Source of the DNA: a bacterium
GTDB taxonomy: Bacteria; Cyanobacteriota; Vampirovibrionia; Gastranaerophilales; Gastranaerophilaceae
Assembly: GCA_024408905.1 (NCBI GenBank)
Contig: JAKSUP010000081.1
Span: forward strand, 1 to 6,448
Direction of reading: 5' to 3'
DNA length: 6,448 nucleotides
The translations under genes were made by a program, and so were the position numbers. Under the pieces are notes generated by a model. The model was not told where the DNA came from. It was given only the letters and a program-made list of their open reading frames with translations, and did no database searches. Shown here piece by piece: positions 5,778 through 6,448 of this stretch. The stretch's first letter is position 1. Every line of letters starts with the position of its first letter.

Positions 5778-6389
5778 TTATAAAATTTCCATAACCGGTT
5801 CTGATTGTCTTACTTCAGGAACTTCGGCAGAGTCTGGTGCATCTACCGGTTTTGGTGTCGTTTTTAAATTCATTGGAACACCCGGAGCTATTGCCGGTTT
5901 TTGTGCATACTTAGACATAATCGGATCCGGATTGGCTTTCAAAGAATTATAATTTTGCATAATAACATTAACAAATCTTTTTGTTTCTCCGTATGGTGGA
6001 ATTGTTCCTCCAAACTTTTTAACATTTCCCGGACCTGCATTATAAGCAGCAAGTGCAAGCTCTGTAGAACCAAACATTTTATACATCATCTTATAATACG
6101 TTAACCCTGCTTTTACGTTTTCACTTAAGTAGTATGGATTATAACCCATTCTCTTTGCTGTTGATGGCAGTAGTTGGAAAACTCCTACTGCACCATGTGG
6201 ACTTTTTAATTCGTGTTTAAAACCTGATTCTTTCTTTGCTATGCTCAATGCTAGTGCAGGATCTATATCCATTTCTATGGAGTGTTTAATAATTGTTTCT
6301 TTGACTACGTCTTCTGAAATTGCTGCCTGTACGCTAACCGGAATAAACAATCCTATTGCAATAGCTGTTAAGACTATTTCTCTAAACAT
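5778..6389 (-). CDS. Secreted lytic murein transglycosylase (SLT/GH23 family)
   Basis: The product is 203 residues from ATG6389, or 207 from ATG6401. Numbering below is for the longer form. The enzyme cleaves the MurNAc-GlcNAc bond of peptidoglycan, forming 1,6-anhydro ends, and acts in the periplasm or on the wall. It has a Sec signal peptide (hydrophobic core about 10-23) with likely cleavage after VQA (26). The SLT domain shows catalytic E58 in KKESGF, then GVFQLLPSTA (73-82), AYNAGPG (119-125) and PPYGETKRFV (135-144). A Pro/Ala-rich tail (about 158-207) follows and may be a flexible wall-spanning linker. ATG6389 is preferred because GAGG lies six bases upstream, whereas ATG6401 has no ribosome site; the signal peptide is intact either way. 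It converges on the glucokinase gene and shares its terminator. The physiological role (growth, recycling or secretion-machine assembly) cannot be told. Confidence 0.92.
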   Translation of the reverse strand: MFREIVLTAIAIGLFIPVSVQAAISEDVVKETIIKHSIEMDIDPALALSIAKKESGFKHELKSPHGAVGVFQLLPSTAKRMGYNPYYLSENVKAGLTYYKMMYKMFGSTELALAAYNAGPGNVKKFGGTIPPYGETKRFVNVIMQNYNSLKANPDPIMSKYAQKPAIAPGVPMNLKTTPKPVDAPDSAEVPEVRQSEPVMEIL

Positions 6390-6448
6390 TGAAATCCTCA
6401 TTCAAATTGTAAATTGAATTCTGTATACTATCTCGTAAATCCTCCCTA

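Noticed and set aside
6400..6419. ATTCAA-N8-TTGAAT inverted repeat upstream of the transglycosylase
   Set aside because: Six-base arms in very AT-rich DNA are expected by chance. No convincing -35/-10 pair was found in the remaining bases to the window edge.

Overview
The window is AT-rich, densely coded bacterial DNA with genes on both strands. A diderm (outer-membrane) organism is indicated by an LptF/LptG-type lipopolysaccharide exporter subunit and an exported lytic transglycosylase. The gene content and protein style (cyanobacteria-like matrixin, tau-type DnaX, ROK glucokinase, low G+C) fit a non-photosynthetic cyanobacterial relative such as gut Gastranaerophilales/Melainabacteria. That placement is an impression from the proteins, not a computed result.

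Layout from left to right. At the left edge, the first 36 codons of a secreted protein are read leftward (110 to 1). Diverging from it, after 49 bp, is dnaX (160-1908, +), the clamp-loader gamma/tau subunit. dnaX meets a leftward gene of unknown function tail to tail, and the two stop codons overlap inside one TTAA (1905-1908). The leftward block 4654 to 1905 is probably one transcription unit: lptF/lptG-like permease, then a metzincin (matrixin-type) protease without a signal peptide, then the unknown 257-residue protein. A second predicted promoter for the protease lies inside the 3' end of the permease gene. The permease reading frame is broken by a net +1 (or -2) shift about 55 codons before its natural end, and the last membrane segments are encoded in another frame.

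A 119-bp divergent promoter region (4655-4773) separates the permease from a rightward ROK-family glucokinase (4774-5721). It carries an 11-bp perfect inverted repeat whose arms overlap the predicted -10 regions of both promoters. A strong bidirectional hairpin terminator (5741-5772) lies between the glucokinase and a convergent, leftward, secreted lytic transglycosylase (5778-6389/6401). The remaining 47-59 bp at the right edge are the upstream region of that gene.

The housekeeping roles are replication (DnaX), outer-membrane assembly (LptF/G), sugar phosphorylation (ROK kinase) and peptidoglycan remodelling (transglycosylase). The less ordinary parts are the protease/unknown-protein pair, the permease frameshift, an A8 slippage-prone tract in dnaX where a one-base slip gives an immediate stop, and the shared palindrome in the divergent promoter. 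No mobile element, CRISPR array, tRNA or rRNA was seen, and no stretch over 300 bp lacks a gene.
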